Position numbers and translations under genes: made by a program. The notes beneath the pieces are model-generated. The model did not search any database, had not been told where the DNA came from, and worked only from the letters and a program-made list of their open reading frames with translations. 33,885 nucleotides of DNA, taken from assembly GCA_934667175.1 (NCBI GenBank), contig CAKULN010000029.1:1-33885 (forward strand), read 5' to 3'. Positions 25,201 to 33,874 of the stretch are shown one piece after another. Position 1 is the first letter of the stretch. Every line of letters begins with the position of its first letter. Origin of the DNA: an uncultured Bacteroidales bacterium. Lineage in GTDB: Bacteria; Bacteroidota; Bacteroidia; Bacteroidales; UBA932.

Positions 25201-25312
25201 GAATCTTGTGACATTCAGTAAGTTCAAGAAGGAATTCTGGGATCCGGAAGTCGGAGCGGATGCTTACCCTATTCAGGCGACAGTGTTCCTTGGCGTTAAT
25301 TTAACATTCTAA
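22208..25312 (+). CDS. SusC/RagA-family TonB-dependent outer-membrane transporter
   Basis: The 1034-residue protein has a signal peptide (cleavage after SFAQ), a carboxypeptidase-regulatory-like domain (about 30-105), a TonB-box-like DDVVVVGFG (about 110-118), a plug domain with SIAGKVAGI and the SusC hallmark SFSVLKDASATAVYGVRGANGVILITT (about 215-240), and a beta-barrel to the end, finishing VFLGVNLTF with the terminal Phe of outer-membrane barrels. It imports oligosaccharides or glycopeptides using TonB energy, with the SusD-like protein 13 bases downstream forming its lid. It opens the PUL operon and is probably under control of the divergent regulator. Substrate cannot be read from the sequence. 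Confidence 0.96.
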   Translation: MKNLSLKVSLLVLTLLMGAVVSFAQSDVVLSGVITDTGGEPLPGASVTLLETKTPFGVIADVDGKFSITVPENSLVEVSFLGFVPQTFRVKSSQKINVSLIEDSNVLDDVVVVGFGTQKKESVVGAVAAIKPKELTAPVRSLTNSIAGKVAGIIAVQSSGEPGKDDAQFWIRGISTFTGNQNPLVLVDGIERPMSNVDPLEIESFSVLKDASATAVYGVRGANGVILITTRRGFDGKAKVDARYEQGFSYATKRPSYMRAYERSILFNEAIDANPSAAQSLKYTNEEIIAMRDGTDPELYPDVDWQDVLMKKFSMNEKLSVNISGGSKWVKYFSAMSVYNQEGQYAVNNSDYPWVSTKIGSYGKNINYIRYNFRTNVDMDITKWTRVSLGLQGNVANNIEPAEGSDNIYLWINNCAPNAFPVLYKDGKFPGRDSLYNPYIQLTQRGYKNTTTNELRTNLSISQDFSFWEWSKGLSAIVRYAYDAVNYDVAKRSRDLTLYEALGRDEAGDIQYKVIDANKQQEYLNYSSSASGNRSQYFEASLNYDRAFGKHEVGGLVLYYMKDYRINTASSYISSLPNRSLGIAGRVTYGYDKKYLAEVNIGFNGSENFPKGQRMGFFPAVALGWVVSNEGFLKDNSVLTWLKLRASYGRVGSDQIYSTRFAYLSTLKDANGTSDFGVNFNKGIGGLAEDQLAALDITWETASKYNVGLEFGFWNAFRATFEGFYEKRSNIFIQPQVSEIAGLQNPAYANTGVMDNRGFEATLEYNKAFDNGLVFTARGNYTFARNKYIDDGKVYKNPWQDVRGTRYGERKLYDAMHLFSKEEIDALPDYYRQFSLTKDQLRPGDIRYRDVNDDGKITEDDMIWTSSPSRPEQVLGLGASLSWKGFDFSFLMQGAFGATTYLTSGWYFQPFQAERDPKLMGNLITKFRDRWTEDNPDPYAFSPRLYMGQNVNNYKSSTWWVRNSDYMRLKNMEFGYTLPRKTLDRMKLDNLRFYVSAQNLVTFSKFKKEFWDPEVGADAYPIQATVFLGVNLTF

Positions 25313-25325
25313 TAAAGAGAGTATT

Positions 25326-27149
25326 ATGAGAAAATATATTCTTATGCTAATCGTTCCGGTCCTGTTGGCCGGCTGCAACTTCCTCGATCAGGATCCTGAG
25401 GAACTCAACACCTTGGAGAAGGTGTTCTCCTCACGTAACGACACGCGAAAGTGGTTCGCCAGAATGTACTCTTCCGACTACTTCCCGCTTGAGTTGTGGG
25501 GCTCAGCCTACTACAACCACTACATGTTCGGAACGGATGACGCCAACAACGCCCTGGACTGGCATATTCCTCACATCCTGAACGGTTCGGTCAGCCCCGA
25601 GACCCCTGTGACCTCGACCGACAAGTATTACTTCCAACTGTTCTATCAGGCTATCCGTCACTGCAACATATTCCTTGAGAATGTTGACAACTGCAAGGAA
25701 CTTGACCCTGTGACCGAACTTCCGAGGATGAAGGCCGAGGCACGCTTCATGCGTGCGATCTACCATTTCTGGATTCTTCGTGAATATGGCCCTATCCCGA
25801 TAGTGGACAAGTCGTTCATCTCCGACAAACTCGGCAGGAGCAGCTACGATGAGTGTGTCAACTGGATCTGTGACGAGATTGACGCCGCGATTCCTTCGAT
25901 GCTGGAGGAAAGGGTCGAGGATGACTACGGTTTCCCGACGAAGGGCGCCGCCATGGCGATGAAAGCCAGAATACTCCTCTACGCCGCCAGCCCGCTTTTC
26001 AACGGCAACACCGTCTATGCCAACTGGAAGAATCCCGACGGCACCCAGCTGATCAACCAGAAATACGATCCTGAGAAATGGAAGAAGGCGGCCGACGCCG
26101 CCAAGGACGTGATCGATCTTGGCAGGTACGAGCTTCTCAAGCCGGAAGCCGAGGAAGGCAAGTCGCTTACTTTCAATGACTATGTCACTAACTACCAAAA
26201 GATAACCACGACATGGAACAAGGAGCTGATCTGGGCTCGTCCGCAGGCGACGTCATGGTGGACCATGCAGTGTCTGCCGGCTTGCTTCCACTCGTGGAAC
26301 GCCCGTGACGCCGTGACCCTCAATCTCGCCAATGAATATTTCATGGCTGACGGCAGCGAGGCAAGACCGCTTAAGGAATGGTTCGACAACAGGCAATGGT
26401 CTTCGGAGGACGATGTTGAGCACGGTACAATCAAGAACACGTTCTGGATGTTTGTCGGCAGGGAGCCTCGTTTCTATGCCTCCACGCATTTCCCGAACCA
26501 GCGTCTCGACCGTTACACGCATCCTGACATGAGAAAACAGGACGGCTCCGGAGTGATGACCACGATCGAATTCTGGAACAAAGGCAACGCCGGCAAGAGC
26601 CGCTCGACCGGCGACCACAACTCCACTGGTCTCTCTCCTCAGAAGAACATACCCCTCTCGGCATATTCGGACAAGGGAAAGGGCGAGTGCGTCTCCAGTC
26701 AGATTCCTTTCCCTGTCATCAGGCTCGGTGAGATCTACCTTGACTATTGCGAGGCGATGAATGAATATGCCGGCACGGCCTCCCATTCCACGATTCTCCC
26801 TTACCTGAACGAGATCCGCAAGAGAGCCGGAATCCCTGAATATAAAGGCTCTTACACCAAAGAGCAGATGAGGCACATGCTCATGAAGGAGCGCCGTGTC
26901 GAACTGGCTTGGGAGTGCCATCGCTACTTCGATGTGCGCCGTTGGTTCATAGCCCATGGCGATGACGGTGTCCTCAACACTCCTGTCTATGGATTCAATG
27001 TCGCGGAGGGTGAGAACGCCACCGATCCTAAGTTCTTCTCGATGACTGAAGGCATGCCGCGAATCTTCCGTATGGAACACTATCTGGCGCCTATCAAGGC
27101 CTCCGAGGTCGCTTACAACACTAATCTTGTGCAGGCTCCGTTCTATTAA
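25326..27149 (+). CDS. SusD/RagB-family surface glycan-binding lipoprotein
   Basis: The 607-residue protein has a lipoprotein signal with lipobox LLAGC and acyl Cys17, followed by NFLDQDPE, a typical SusD start. TPR-type helices with ARFMRAIYHFWILREYGPIPIV (about 135-160) and the C-terminal RKRAGIPEY and KERRVELAWECHRYFDVRRW blocks identify the family. It is the extracellular lid of the SusC barrel encoded 13 bases upstream and helps capture ligand. Its length is slightly above the usual 520-600. An 85-base gap with a hairpin separates it from the next gene. Confidence 0.95.
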   Translation: MRKYILMLIVPVLLAGCNFLDQDPEELNTLEKVFSSRNDTRKWFARMYSSDYFPLELWGSAYYNHYMFGTDDANNALDWHIPHILNGSVSPETPVTSTDKYYFQLFYQAIRHCNIFLENVDNCKELDPVTELPRMKAEARFMRAIYHFWILREYGPIPIVDKSFISDKLGRSSYDECVNWICDEIDAAIPSMLEERVEDDYGFPTKGAAMAMKARILLYAASPLFNGNTVYANWKNPDGTQLINQKYDPEKWKKAADAAKDVIDLGRYELLKPEAEEGKSLTFNDYVTNYQKITTTWNKELIWARPQATSWWTMQCLPACFHSWNARDAVTLNLANEYFMADGSEARPLKEWFDNRQWSSEDDVEHGTIKNTFWMFVGREPRFYASTHFPNQRLDRYTHPDMRKQDGSGVMTTIEFWNKGNAGKSRSTGDHNSTGLSPQKNIPLSAYSDKGKGECVSSQIPFPVIRLGEIYLDYCEAMNEYAGTASHSTILPYLNEIRKRAGIPEYKGSYTKEQMRHMLMKERRVELAWECHRYFDVRRWFIAHGDDGVLNTPVYGFNVAEGENATDPKFFSMTEGMPRIFRMEHYLAPIKASEVAYNTNLVQAPFY

Positions 27150-27161
27150 TGGGTGCCCGGA

Positions 27162-27190
27162 GAGGTGGCTTGCCGTCCGCCGGTCACCTC
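27162..27190 (+). other. Intergenic hairpin after the susD-like gene
   Basis: GAGGTG (27162-27167) pairs with CACCTC (27185-27190), with extra GGC/GCC pairing inside. No T run follows, so it more likely tunes message stability or partial termination between the SusC/D pair and later genes than ends transcription. Confidence 0.45.
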
Positions 27191-27234
27191 ATTGGTTTGT
27201 GTAACTTATTATCCAAGATATTAACATCATAGAA

Positions 27235-28944
27235 ATGAAAAAGATAATTTCATCCATATTCCTGCTTGCCTCACTGGCTGCCGCTTCCTGTACAATGGAC
27301 CTGCCTAAGCCAGATGTCGTGCCTGATCCGGCGTTCTCCTTGTCAGGTCTCCAGAAAACGGCCACGATCAGTTCGTATGAGACGACAGAGGTGACCGTCA
27401 CTGTACAGAGGACATACGGTGTGTCAAAAGAAATCCGGCTGAATCTTTCGGTTGACGGATCGCAGATAGATTCCTACAACGAGATTTATTCCACTGGTTA
27501 CAGACAGATGGATTCCAAGTACTACACCCTTCCGGAATCCGTGACTTTCGCCCCGAACACCCAAACGGCTGAGTTCAATGTCACGATCCGGACAGCCGAA
27601 CTTGTGAGGGACAACGGAAAGGAAGCCGAGAATCTTCTCGTCCCTGTTGTCATCACAGGCGCTTCCGAGGAGGTGGCTGATTTCGGGGCGATGGGAACGA
27701 TACTCATCGGCCTGACGACATCTGACCCGACAATCACTGTCGATGTTCCGGAGACACCGGAGACTCTGTCGTTCCTGTCCATCGATCCGCTTGACCAGAC
27801 TGTCGCCGTCAAGGCGGGCACCAACTTCAACAACCTTGACACAAAGAAGGTTGGCCTCAAGGTCGTAAACGACAAGGTCGCTGAGTTCAATGCCGCTAAC
27901 GGGACATCGTACGAACCACTTCCTTCCGCCTGCTACAAGATCGGCGAGGGCAAGTTCGATGCTGAGAAGATGACTTTCGAGAGTGTAATATCCTTCAGCA
28001 GCGACGGAATGGCCGATGGTAAGGAATATCTTTGCCCGGTTGTACTTGAGCAGAACGGTGGATATGTCGTGGAGCAGCCGGCTCCGGTCTATGTGATCGC
28101 CAGCCTGACATCACTCAGGGCTTGGGCGGCAGAGACCGAGACCAAGCATGATCTTCCGACCTACCAGAGAGGAAATGTCACGATCCAGATGAACGCTCCG
28201 CTTTCTTCTGACCTTCCGGTGGGCTTCAAGTACGATCCTGAGGCAGTGGATGCTTACAATGCCGCCAACGGCACATCGTACAAGACTTTCGACGCTTCCA
28301 AGGTGACGGTCGGCGAGGCCAGCATCAAGGCTGCCTCAAAAAAGGCGACAGTGGAGTTCTCCGTGGATGCGGCCGCCCTCCCTTATGATGGCGAGGACGC
28401 CTATATGGTTGCCCTTACCGTGGATCAGGACAAATTCCCGAAAGGGACGTTGTTCGATGACGGAAAGCAGACAGTGTTCTTCGAGGTGATCAAGACAATC
28501 ACCGGAAGCTACACTAAGACAGTTGAGGGAATCCAGTGGGAGTTTAATCTGACGGTAGGAGAAGACGTGACGTTTGTCGCCGCCAACAAAGGCGGTGGCG
28601 AGACCACGCAGAACGTCACAGCGTTCACCGAGAACGAGACTGGTTACAATGCATTCTCCAACAGGATTGACTTTACCGCCGGCTCTGCCCACGAAGGGGT
28701 TCCGCAGAAGTACTACATCATATATGGCGGAAACTGGAAGGACGGTGTCATCCTGTTCGACCTCAGCGCCGAACCTGACAAGGATGGCTTTTATACAATG
28801 GTCAATGTCAGCGACCGCAGGACGGACGATGACTGGATCTGGAACAAGTCCAGATTTAATCCTGCTGATGGCAGCTGGGATCTTCAAATGGCCATTTTAG
28901 GTTATTGGAACACCCGTAAACTTTTCTGTAGGCTGACCCGATAG
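27235..28944 (+). CDS. Surface glycan-binding lipoprotein with DUF1735 repeats
   Basis: The 569-residue protein carries a lipoprotein signal (acyl Cys19 in AAASC) and three related beta-sandwich repeats, each with a signature resembling YNAANGTSYKTF: at about residues 80-95 (YNEIYSTGYRQM), 220-230 and 340-352. These fit DUF1735 (BT_3987-like) domains found in SusE/F-position proteins. A C-terminal domain (about 425-569) with YYIIYGGNWKDGVILFDL and DDDWIWNKSRFNPADGSWDL resembles the DUF4361-type ligand-binding end. It probably binds the target polysaccharide or glycoprotein at the cell surface for the SusC/D pair. The last residues, NTRKLFCRLTR, look unlike the usual ending, and I saw no frameshift that would repair them. 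Confidence 0.85.
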   Translation: MKKIISSIFLLASLAAASCTMDLPKPDVVPDPAFSLSGLQKTATISSYETTEVTVTVQRTYGVSKEIRLNLSVDGSQIDSYNEIYSTGYRQMDSKYYTLPESVTFAPNTQTAEFNVTIRTAELVRDNGKEAENLLVPVVITGASEEVADFGAMGTILIGLTTSDPTITVDVPETPETLSFLSIDPLDQTVAVKAGTNFNNLDTKKVGLKVVNDKVAEFNAANGTSYEPLPSACYKIGEGKFDAEKMTFESVISFSSDGMADGKEYLCPVVLEQNGGYVVEQPAPVYVIASLTSLRAWAAETETKHDLPTYQRGNVTIQMNAPLSSDLPVGFKYDPEAVDAYNAANGTSYKTFDASKVTVGEASIKAASKKATVEFSVDAAALPYDGEDAYMVALTVDQDKFPKGTLFDDGKQTVFFEVIKTITGSYTKTVEGIQWEFNLTVGEDVTFVAANKGGGETTQNVTAFTENETGYNAFSNRIDFTAGSAHEGVPQKYYIIYGGNWKDGVILFDLSAEPDKDGFYTMVNVSDRRTDDDWIWNKSRFNPADGSWDLQMAILGYWNTRKLFCRLTR

Positions 28945-28960
28945 AGGGTTGGCCCTATAT

Positions 28961-28988
28961 GGCGGCGGGCTGGTTTCTGCCCGTCGCC
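28961..28988 (+). terminator. Strong GC hairpin, partial terminator or stabiliser
   Basis: GGCGGCGGGC (28961-28970) pairs with GCCCGTCGCC (28979-28988) with one G-T pair and an 8-base loop, followed by only TTT. It lies between the binding-protein gene and the first metallopeptidase gene and may lower expression of the enzymes relative to the SusC/D proteins. Confidence 0.55.
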
Positions 28989-29025
28989 TTTACAATCGTT
29001 AATTATACTCTATAGTAGAAGAGAC

Positions 29026-30429
29026 ATGAAATCAGTTTCCCTGTTATCATTATTGATGGCCGCTTTCGTGGCCGTTTCCTGTTCAGGCAAGGATGACCCG
29101 GCGATAGATTTTCCGGATGACCCGAATCCGGAGAAACCAGAGACCGAGCAATATCTTTCAGGTATAATATTCAATCAGAATTTTGAGGAAGACATCGACC
29201 TCACGAAGAACAACGGTGTCCGGGAGGACGGGAGATGGTACTACGTCGGTGGTTGGCGTGATTCCGGTGCCAAGGTTTCGCAGATTGACGGCTACGGCTA
29301 CAAGGACAGCCGGTGTCTGTGCATCGCAGCGTTGGATCACACCGTTGATGTGGCTGTCGTGCAGAGGATAAAGGTGACTCCGGGGAAATACTATAAGGTT
29401 TCCGTAAAGATCAAGACGAACGGCGTAAGCGGCGCCAACTCTGAATCCGGGGCATGCATTTCCCTGAATTCCGCCTTTTCCATGAAATCCCATAGGGTCT
29501 ATGGCACTCAAGATTGGACTACGGTGAGTCTGGAATTGGAACCGGAGACTGATTATCTGGAGATAGCGTTAAGGCTTGGAGCCAACAGCGATGACGCTCG
29601 TGGAGTGGCTTATTTCGACAATGTGTCGATTTCCTACAACAATGACCTGTACGTACAGGAGAGTGAGCACATTATCTTGATGTGCGATAAGAAGTATGTT
29701 CCGGTCTCTGAGTCCATAATAGGGGAGTGGCTCTCCAAACTGGATAAGGTTTATGAAGCCTACGTTGAACTCTTCTCTGGAAGAAAGCCGCACGGAGGAA
29801 AGAAGATAAAGATCCGTTCCGGTTCCATAAACGCATGGGCCTACGCCGGCAACCCTATCCAATGGAATGAGGATTACATTGTGGAGACGTTGATGTCCGT
29901 AAAGAATGGAGATTGGTGCTTCGGTCTGATGCATGAGCTTGGGCATGACTTCGCTCCAGGTCATTTCACGGAGTTCAGCGCCACTTGCGCGTTTGATTTC
30001 AACGAGGAGGTCATGGCCAACTGGAGAATGTTCTATGCTCTTGAGAAACTTGACGGAGTCGTGTACAACAAAGACATGGACAAGTGGTACGTTGGAAAGG
30101 AAGTGGTGAGCCTGTACAAGACGGACAACTCTAATTCGTACGATAACATAATCCTGGCCGGGAAGGCTGAGGAGATGGGCAATGGCCTGACGTACTGCCT
30201 GTGGCGCATCCGCGACGCCTACGGATGGCAGGTGTGGATAGACACTTGGGATGAGATCTACAAGATCAGACAGGACACTGCCGTGGAAGGGGCCATGAAC
30301 CAGTGGCAGAAGTTTGACTATCTACTGACCATGCTCAGCAAACATACTCCGGACGGTCAGGATGTGCGTGAGACATTCCTTGACGGAGAACTTGATCTAA
30401 TCAAGAAATATCTATCAACCCAGAAATAG
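29026..30429 (+). CDS. Lipoprotein zinc metallopeptidase, M60-like, with carbohydrate-binding-like domain (copy 1)
   Basis: This 467-residue protein has a lipoprotein signal (acyl Cys19 in VAVSC), an N-terminal beta-sandwich (about 45-205) whose pattern, from FNQNFEE to GVAYFDNVSISY, resembles CBM4/9-type domains, and a C-terminal zincin domain. The zinc site is His303-Glu304-xx-His307 (MHELGHDF), with Glu327 or Glu328 in FNEEVMANW 20 residues later, matching the HEXXH-x(8-28)-E pattern of M60 enhancin/mucinase-type enzymes. M60 members in gut Bacteroides cut glycosylated proteins such as mucin, which suits a PUL. The family call is from motif and context only. The next gene is a paralogue. 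Confidence 0.78.
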   Translation: MKSVSLLSLLMAAFVAVSCSGKDDPAIDFPDDPNPEKPETEQYLSGIIFNQNFEEDIDLTKNNGVREDGRWYYVGGWRDSGAKVSQIDGYGYKDSRCLCIAALDHTVDVAVVQRIKVTPGKYYKVSVKIKTNGVSGANSESGACISLNSAFSMKSHRVYGTQDWTTVSLELEPETDYLEIALRLGANSDDARGVAYFDNVSISYNNDLYVQESEHIILMCDKKYVPVSESIIGEWLSKLDKVYEAYVELFSGRKPHGGKKIKIRSGSINAWAYAGNPIQWNEDYIVETLMSVKNGDWCFGLMHELGHDFAPGHFTEFSATCAFDFNEEVMANWRMFYALEKLDGVVYNKDMDKWYVGKEVVSLYKTDNSNSYDNIILAGKAEEMGNGLTYCLWRIRDAYGWQVWIDTWDEIYKIRQDTAVEGAMNQWQKFDYLLTMLSKHTPDGQDVRETFLDGELDLIKKYLSTQK

Positions 30430-30435
30430 ATTTCA

Positions 30436-31770
30436 ATGAGAACAGCATTTTTGATGGCGGCTGTGTTGCTGCCCATGACAGTAGCCTTGGTGGCGTGCGG
30501 TGGAGGAGAGAAGGCATATTCGTACAACGAGGATTTCAATTCCGACGTGCTGCGTGACGGTGGTTGGACTTTTGTGGTGGATGGCGATTCCCCTGTCGGT
30601 GCGACCGCTCTTTGGAGGCAGGAAGAGGGGATTGACGGCGGTGGATGTATATTCATTTCCTCCCCTGAAAGGGCGCAGGTGAGTGTCTGTCACGACATTG
30701 AGGGTCTGGATCCAGATAAGATCTACCGTGTGACCGCCTTTCTCAGGACTCAGGACGTGTCCGAAGGGCGAGGTGCTGTCCTGACGGTGGAGACAGAGAA
30801 CACGGATCAGGAGTGGAACGCTTCAGAGTTCCGCTACGGAGACAGTGACTGGGAGGAGGTTTATGTGGATTTCGTTCCGGCAAGTGACGGTAGGGCTCAG
30901 ATCAGATGCCGCCTTGGCGACCATGAGGGAACCTATAATGGGGGCACCGCCTCGGGTAAGGCATGGTGGGACAATCTGACCGTAAGAGAGACTCGTCCGG
31001 AGGAACTCTACATACGTGACGGAAAGCACATCCGTCTGGCCCTTGACGCGGACAAAGTGAGTGTCAGCGATTCTACCATAGAATGTTGGCTGGCCAATCT
31101 GGATTCTGTCTATGAGAGTTACACCAGACTTGTCGGAGGCACTCCTTTCAATGGTTCACGGATAACCATTCTCACTACACCGGGAGTCGAGGCGGGGTAT
31201 TGGGCGTTGGCCGGAAATCCGATTCTGTGGAACAATCACGTGGGAATCGGCAAGTCCCTGATAAGCACTCAGGAAAACGATGACTGGAATTTCGGTCTTA
31301 TGCATGAGATCGGGCACACGTTCTCAGGTTATTACCGCACTGACGGGTCAAGGACGAATTCCGCATGGAACTGGAACGATGAGATATTCGCTAATTTCAG
31401 GATGTCTTACGCTCTTGAGGACTGCGGAGGCAGGATGGGGCAACGTGGAGTCATCTACACCGGAGCGGAGAACATGGACTATTACAAACTCGCCTACGAT
31501 GAGACCTTGGGCGCCGGTCTTGCCAGAAACAATGGCGACGCTTTGCATTACACGTTCCTGAGAATCGCCAGAAAGTACGGTTGGCAGGTTTATGAGAAGG
31601 CTTTCAGGATGCTGTATGCACTTGATGAGAGCGAGACAGCCTCGTTGAAGACTGATTTCGACAAATTTGGTTTCTTTCTGTCTTTCCTGTCGAAGGCCAC
31701 CGGTGAGGATGTCTCCAGAACCTGCTATTCTTCGGAAGAACTTGAACTTATTGAGAAATCCTTGAAATAG
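30436..31770 (+). CDS. Lipoprotein zinc metallopeptidase, M60-like, with carbohydrate-binding-like domain (copy 2)
   Basis: The 444-residue protein is a diverged tandem paralogue of the previous gene, 6 bases downstream: same layout of lipoprotein signal (acyl Cys21 in LVAC), CBM4/9-like beta-sandwich (about 30-190) and HEXXH domain. The zinc site is His290-Glu291-xx-His294 (MHEIGHTF), with Glu316 in WNWNDEIFANF 22 residues later. Shared blocks include AGNPI-WN and W-FGLMHE-GH. Keeping both active sites suggests they act on different sites or glycoforms. It is followed by GH97 after 8 bases. Confidence 0.78.
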   Translation: MRTAFLMAAVLLPMTVALVACGGGEKAYSYNEDFNSDVLRDGGWTFVVDGDSPVGATALWRQEEGIDGGGCIFISSPERAQVSVCHDIEGLDPDKIYRVTAFLRTQDVSEGRGAVLTVETENTDQEWNASEFRYGDSDWEEVYVDFVPASDGRAQIRCRLGDHEGTYNGGTASGKAWWDNLTVRETRPEELYIRDGKHIRLALDADKVSVSDSTIECWLANLDSVYESYTRLVGGTPFNGSRITILTTPGVEAGYWALAGNPILWNNHVGIGKSLISTQENDDWNFGLMHEIGHTFSGYYRTDGSRTNSAWNWNDEIFANFRMSYALEDCGGRMGQRGVIYTGAENMDYYKLAYDETLGAGLARNNGDALHYTFLRIARKYGWQVYEKAFRMLYALDESETASLKTDFDKFGFFLSFLSKATGEDVSRTCYSSEELELIEKSLK

Positions 31771-31778
31771 AGAATAAT

Positions 31779-33770
31779 ATGAAATATTTGGGAATATGCT
31801 TCACCGCCTTGTTGTGTCTTGCCGCCACTGCCTGCGGGGTCAAGGAATATACTTTGGAGTCCCCGGACGGGAGGACGAGCGTCACTGTCACTTCCGGCGG
31901 GCGTCTTGAATATTCAGTGATGCATGACGGTGAGGTGATAGTCTCGCCTTCCGCTCTCGCCATGGATTTTGTCACCGGCGGAAAGATCCTTGGCCGTGAC
32001 GCAGGAACCATGAAAGTCCGTAGCCGGCAGGTTGAGGAGAATGTCAGAGGGATTCTCTACCGTCAGGCGGAGGTCTCCGGCAAATGCAACGAGGCCATTC
32101 TGTCGTTTGGCGGATGGTCTTTGGAAGTGCGTGCCTACGACAGCGGCGTGGCGTGGAGATTTGTCACGGACGGGTGCTTTGACACCGATTCCGTTGAGGT
32201 GAGGGGCGAGACAGTCGAGTTCAACCAACCGTCCGACAGGAAGGTCTGGCTGAGTTACTCTGTCGGAAAGGATCCTTATGCCAACGCTTTTCAAAATGCA
32301 TATACTCATCAGAAAATCAGTGAATTCGGCACAGAGTCTCCGCTTGCCGTTCTTCCCGTGGCGATCGAATGTGACAATGGGGTCAAGGCTGTGATCTGCG
32401 AGTCGGATCTCAAATCCTATCCCGGGATGTTCCTGACTGGCTCGGAAAAAGGGTTCGAGGGAGAGTTCGCCTGCCTGCCTGACAGTTGCTATATTCATCC
32501 GACACGCTGCCAGAAGAAGATCGCCTCCAGAAAGGACATAATCGCCAGGACTTCGGCGAAAAGGACCTATCCTTGGAGGATCGTGGCGATCTCAGACAAA
32601 GACACAGAACTGCCGGTCAATGACTTGGTCTATCTGTTGGCTGAGCCCCACAAAGGCGACACCGCCTCATGGAATTGGGTGAGACCCGGCCTTTGCGCAT
32701 GGGAATGGTGGAACGATTGGGGGCTGACAGATGTTGATTTCAAGCCAGGAATCAACACCGAGACCTACTTCGCCTACATCGACTTCGCCGCCCGCTTCGG
32801 ACTGCCATACATCGTGATTGACGAAGGCTGGTCCGCCAAGGATGACATCATGAAATTGCGTGAAGGCCTTGATTTTGACCTTATAAGGATTGTTGAATAT
32901 GCCACCTCGCGCGGTGTAGGAGTCTTTGTCTGGGCCGTGGCCAATGTTCTGGATGACAAACTTGAGGAAGCCGCAGCCTACTATTCCGGAATCGGAGTCA
33001 AAGGCTTCAAGGTCGACTTCTTCGACAGGGACGATCAGGAGGGCGTCGATATGGTTTACCGCATCACGGAAGTTCTGGCGAGGCACAAACTTATGGTCGA
33101 TCTTCATGGAATATACAAACCGACGGGGTTGAACAGGACATTCCCCAACGCAGTGAATTTTGAGGGAGTTTACGGATTGGAGGAGGTGAAATGGGCCTCT
33201 CCCAAGTCTGTTGAATATGATGTCACCTTTCCGTTTATCCGTCAGATTCAGGGCCCGTCCGATTACACGCAGGGCTCTTACCGGAACGCTACCGAGGAAT
33301 CATTCAGGATAGATTGGCACAACCCTATGAGCAAAGGCACCAGGGCACATCAGGTGGCGGCGTATGTCGTGTTCGACTCACCTCTCGCAATGCTGTGCGA
33401 CTCTCCTTCGCTTTATCAGGCCGAAGTTCCGTGTACAGAGTTCATCGCCTCTTTGCCTACAGTCTTTGACCGTACCGAGATATTGGCCGGAGAACTTGGT
33501 TCTTTCATTGTGACCGCGCGAGAGAAAGATGGTGTCTGGTACATAGGTGCTTTGACTGACTGGAACGACCGCAGGATAAACATTTCCCTGGATTTTCTGG
33601 AAAAGGGACGTGAATATTCAATCCGCTCGCTTGAAGACACTTCGGCTTCTGACCACAATCCGGCAAGTCACAGGATTTCAGACCGGATTGTGGCGGGAGG
33701 TGATGTCCTGACAATCTCTCTTGCCCCGGGAGGCGGTGCATGTTATGTGATAAAGCCTTTTTCTAATTAG
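31779..33770 (+). CDS. GH97 glycosidase, retaining (alpha-galactosidase-like) type, lipoprotein
   Basis: This 663-residue protein fits GH97 in length and order: N-terminal beta-sandwich (about 25-270, beginning YTLESPDGR), a (beta/alpha)8 barrel (about 275-560) with CAWEWWNDWG and YIVIDEGWS, and a C-terminal beta domain. Asp413 in GFKVDFFDRDDQ is placed like the nucleophile of retaining BtGH97b, and Glu468/Glu469 in GVYGLEEVKW like its acid/base; inverting SusB-type enzymes lack this Asp. Alpha-galactosidase activity is therefore more likely than alpha-glucosidase. A lipobox (acyl Cys19 in ATAC) makes it membrane-attached, facing the periplasm or surface. It closes the PUL operon in this window. 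Confidence 0.9.
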   Translation: MKYLGICFTALLCLAATACGVKEYTLESPDGRTSVTVTSGGRLEYSVMHDGEVIVSPSALAMDFVTGGKILGRDAGTMKVRSRQVEENVRGILYRQAEVSGKCNEAILSFGGWSLEVRAYDSGVAWRFVTDGCFDTDSVEVRGETVEFNQPSDRKVWLSYSVGKDPYANAFQNAYTHQKISEFGTESPLAVLPVAIECDNGVKAVICESDLKSYPGMFLTGSEKGFEGEFACLPDSCYIHPTRCQKKIASRKDIIARTSAKRTYPWRIVAISDKDTELPVNDLVYLLAEPHKGDTASWNWVRPGLCAWEWWNDWGLTDVDFKPGINTETYFAYIDFAARFGLPYIVIDEGWSAKDDIMKLREGLDFDLIRIVEYATSRGVGVFVWAVANVLDDKLEEAAAYYSGIGVKGFKVDFFDRDDQEGVDMVYRITEVLARHKLMVDLHGIYKPTGLNRTFPNAVNFEGVYGLEEVKWASPKSVEYDVTFPFIRQIQGPSDYTQGSYRNATEESFRIDWHNPMSKGTRAHQVAAYVVFDSPLAMLCDSPSLYQAEVPCTEFIASLPTVFDRTEILAGELGSFIVTAREKDGVWYIGALTDWNDRRINISLDFLEKGREYSIRSLEDTSASDHNPASHRISDRIVAGGDVLTISLAPGGGACYVIKPFSN

Positions 33771-33828
33771 GAAGCTGTTTTGATTTGTTTGAAATGTTCT
33801 TTGAGGTGAAAAATCTTCATTTTCTTCC

Positions 33829-33874
33829 CGCTTCTTCAGTCAGATAGCACCGCTATCTTCCTTGGAAGAAGCGG
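33829..33874. repeat. Nested perfect palindrome downstream of GH97
   Basis: CCGCTTCTTC (33829-33838) and GAAGAAGCGG (33865-33874) form 10 perfect pairs enclosing a second perfect hairpin, AGATAGC (33842-33848) with GCTATCT (33852-33858). No T run follows on the plus strand. It may end the PUL transcript or belong to a mobile element cut by the window edge. Confidence 0.6.
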
